Source: Lysobacterales bacterium (lineage in GTDB: Bacteria; Pseudomonadota; Gammaproteobacteria; Xanthomonadales; SZUA-5). Taken from it: a stretch of 7,071 nt of DNA. Shown here piece after piece: positions 5,722-7,071 of the stretch. How positions within the stretch are numbered: position 1 is the stretch's first letter; each line of letters opens with the position of its first letter. The stretch is taken from assembly GCA_024710675.1 (NCBI GenBank), contig JANJUH010000376.1:1-7071 (forward strand), written 5' to 3'. The notes below the pieces were generated by a model. It was given only the letters and a program-made list of their open reading frames with translations. It was not told the DNA's origin and made no database searches. Position numbers and translations under genes: made by a program.

Positions 5722-7071
5722 ATGAGCGTACCGTTCCTCGTCGATTCCAGGCGGCTGACCGGGCGCACGATCCTGCTCGATACACCCGGGGCGGTGATCG
5801 AGACGGTGCCGCCGGGCGAGCTGGCCAGCACGCTCGCGGCACGCTGGCGCCAATCGGCGCGCTGGCTGGCGCGTGAGCTGGGCTGGGGCGAGGTCGAATG
5901 CCACAGCAAGTGGTTTGCACCGACGCTGCACCTGGCGCTGGCGGCGCCGGTCGACCAATTGCTGGTCGCCACTTATGTCGCCGAATGGGCGTGGGAACTG
6001 GCGCTGGCCGGGGTCACCGAGCATGAGGTGCCGCGCCGCTCACGGATCCTCGCCCGGCTCGAGCGTCGTCGTGATGCCGCCGCCAATCCAGCGCTGGTCG
6101 CTTTCCACACCCGCGCCCTGGCGGAACGAGCGCAGGTGCTGATCGGTGATGGCGACCTCTCGGTGGGCGAGGGCGTCGCTGCACGGGCTTTTGCCTTCGA
6201 TGGGATTCCAGACCCGGACAGCATCGACTGGGCGGAAACTCGTCATCGCATACCGGTGGCGCTGGTGACCGGCACCAATGGCAAGACCACGACGACCCGG
6301 TTGCTGGCGCGCATGGCGACGCTGGCAGGGCATGCCACGGGCTTTTGCTGTACCGATTCGGTCGAGGTCGCTGGCGAGGTGCTCGATCGCGACGACTACT
6401 CGGGACCGGGCGGCTCGCGCAAGGTGCTGCGCCATCCGCGCACGCGTTTTGCGGTGCTCGAAGTCGCGCGGGGTGGCTTGCTGCGTCGTGGCCTGTCGGT
6501 GCGAACCGCGGATGTGGCACTGGTCACCAACATCGCTGCCGACCACCTGCACGACATGGGCGTGCACACGCTGGCTCAGATGGCCGAGGTCAAGTTTCTG
6601 GTCGCGGGCGCCCTGAAGCCGAATGGCGTGCTGGTCACCAATGCCGAGAACGAGTGGTGCCGGCGCGAGGCGCGAAGGGCGCATCGGTCGGTGTGCTGGT
6701 TCGCCGTCGATCCGCCTGCGGGCGCGATCCTCCGCGGCACCGACAAGCTGCGCGGACTGGCGACGGTCCGCGATGGCCTGCTGATGCTCGAGCGCGGGCG
6801 CCAGCGCATCGAACTCGTCGGTGCCGACGAAATCGGGTTGGCCGGCGGCGGGCGCGTACGGCACAACCTGGCGAACGCGCTCGCCGCGGCCGCAGCCGCA
6901 AGTTTCCTGAAGTTGCCGCTGGCGGCCATCCGCCGTGGCCTGCGCGAGTTCGGGCGTGCGCAGGAGGACAATCCGGGAAGGATCAATGTCTATCGCCTGG
7001 CCTCCGGCGCGACGGTGATTGCCGATTTCGGCCATAACGCGGAGAGTCTGCGTGCGGTCTTCGAGACCGCC
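5722..7071 (+). CDS. Mur-ligase-family paralogue of CphA lacking the ATP-grasp domain (cut by right window edge)
   Basis: 450 codons are visible and the frame is open at the edge. Residues from about 178 onward are a Mur-type ligase most like the CphA C-terminal half: P-loop TGTNGKTTT at 183-191, LEVARGGLLRRGLSV at 246-260, DHL at 274-276, probable carbamylated lysine K291 in AEVK, RHNLANA at 380-386, NPGRINV at 417-423, and DFGHN at 435-439 where CphA has DYAHN. The first about 175 residues have no recognisable ATP-grasp. They contain a stretch (about 45-97) that can be laid loosely over the CphA N-domain, but without its GHxxEH motif. The start is ATG 5722, 19 bp after the cphA stop, so the genes are probably one operon, although no good Shine-Dalgarno is seen. 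The retained ATP-site and lysine motifs suggest an active ATP-dependent ligase; its substrate is unknown. An accessory role in cyanophycin metabolism is inferred from position and similarity. It could be annotated simply as a Mur ligase family protein. Confidence 0.88.
   Translation, partial: MSVPFLVDSRRLTGRTILLDTPGAVIETVPPGELASTLAARWRQSARWLARELGWGEVECHSKWFAPTLHLALAAPVDQLLVATYVAEWAWELALAGVTEHEVPRRSRILARLERRRDAAANPALVAFHTRALAERAQVLIGDGDLSVGEGVAARAFAFDGIPDPDSIDWAETRHRIPVALVTGTNGKTTTTRLLARMATLAGHATGFCCTDSVEVAGEVLDRDDYSGPGGSRKVLRHPRTRFAVLEVARGGLLRRGLSVRTADVALVTNIAADHLHDMGVHTLAQMAEVKFLVAGALKPNGVLVTNAENEWCRREARRAHRSVCWFAVDPPAGAILRGTDKLRGLATVRDGLLMLERGRQRIELVGADEIGLAGGGRVRHNLANALAAAAAASFLKLPLAAIRRGLREFGRAQEDNPGRINVYRLASGATVIADFGHNAESLRAVFETA

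Noticed and set aside
6040..7035. 331-codon minus-strand open frame opposite the Mur-ligase paralogue
   Set aside because: The plus strand encodes a clear Mur ligase with the P-loop and other motifs; the antisense product has none.
1..7071. CRISPR array, tRNA, rRNA, insertion sequence or integrase
   Set aside because: No regularly spaced repeats, tRNA-like cloverleaf, rRNA segments or transposase motifs were seen, and the window is almost fully accounted for by coding sequence.

Overview
High-GC bacterial chromosome segment with tightly packed genes on both strands. The proteins, the strong G/C third-position bias and a REP-like inverted doublet between genes suggest a gammaproteobacterium near the Xanthomonadales. 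That placement is inference; there is no rRNA or other decisive marker in the window.

Layout. (1) 1-911, minus strand: the first 303 codons of metG (methionyl-tRNA synthetase), running off the left edge. (2) 912-1007: a 96-bp divergent intergenic region that must hold the promoters of both metG and the next operon. (3) 1008-2725, plus strand: a two-gene unit with an ATGA overlap. It encodes a six-helix ferric-reductase-like membrane flavocytochrome b (FAD and NAD(P)H modules, two bis-His haem pairs) and a small membrane-anchored monohaem c-type cytochrome. Together they look like a short chain carrying electrons from cytoplasmic NAD(P)H across the membrane to a periplasmic haem. (4) 2726-2903: intergenic, with a 70-bp REP-like doublet followed by the presumed cphA leader. 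(5) 2904-5702, plus strand: a complete cyanophycin synthetase (CphA, 932 aa) with N-domain, ATP-grasp and Mur-ligase modules all intact by motif. (6) 5722 to the right edge, plus strand: a second Mur-ligase-type protein, clearly a paralogue of the C-terminal half of CphA. It has a degenerate N-terminal region and no ATP-grasp domain, and is cut by the window end after 450 codons.

The most interesting element is the cphA plus ATP-grasp-less Mur ligase pair. CphA should make the Asp/Arg storage polymer from aspartate, arginine and ATP. Its neighbour keeps the Mur ATP-binding and catalytic signature residues but cannot perform the ATP-grasp step, so it is either a partner or modifier of cyanophycin synthesis or a ligase with a different substrate. 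No cyanophycinase or dipeptide hydrolase gene is visible in the window. No tRNA, rRNA, CRISPR array, transposase or integrase was seen.
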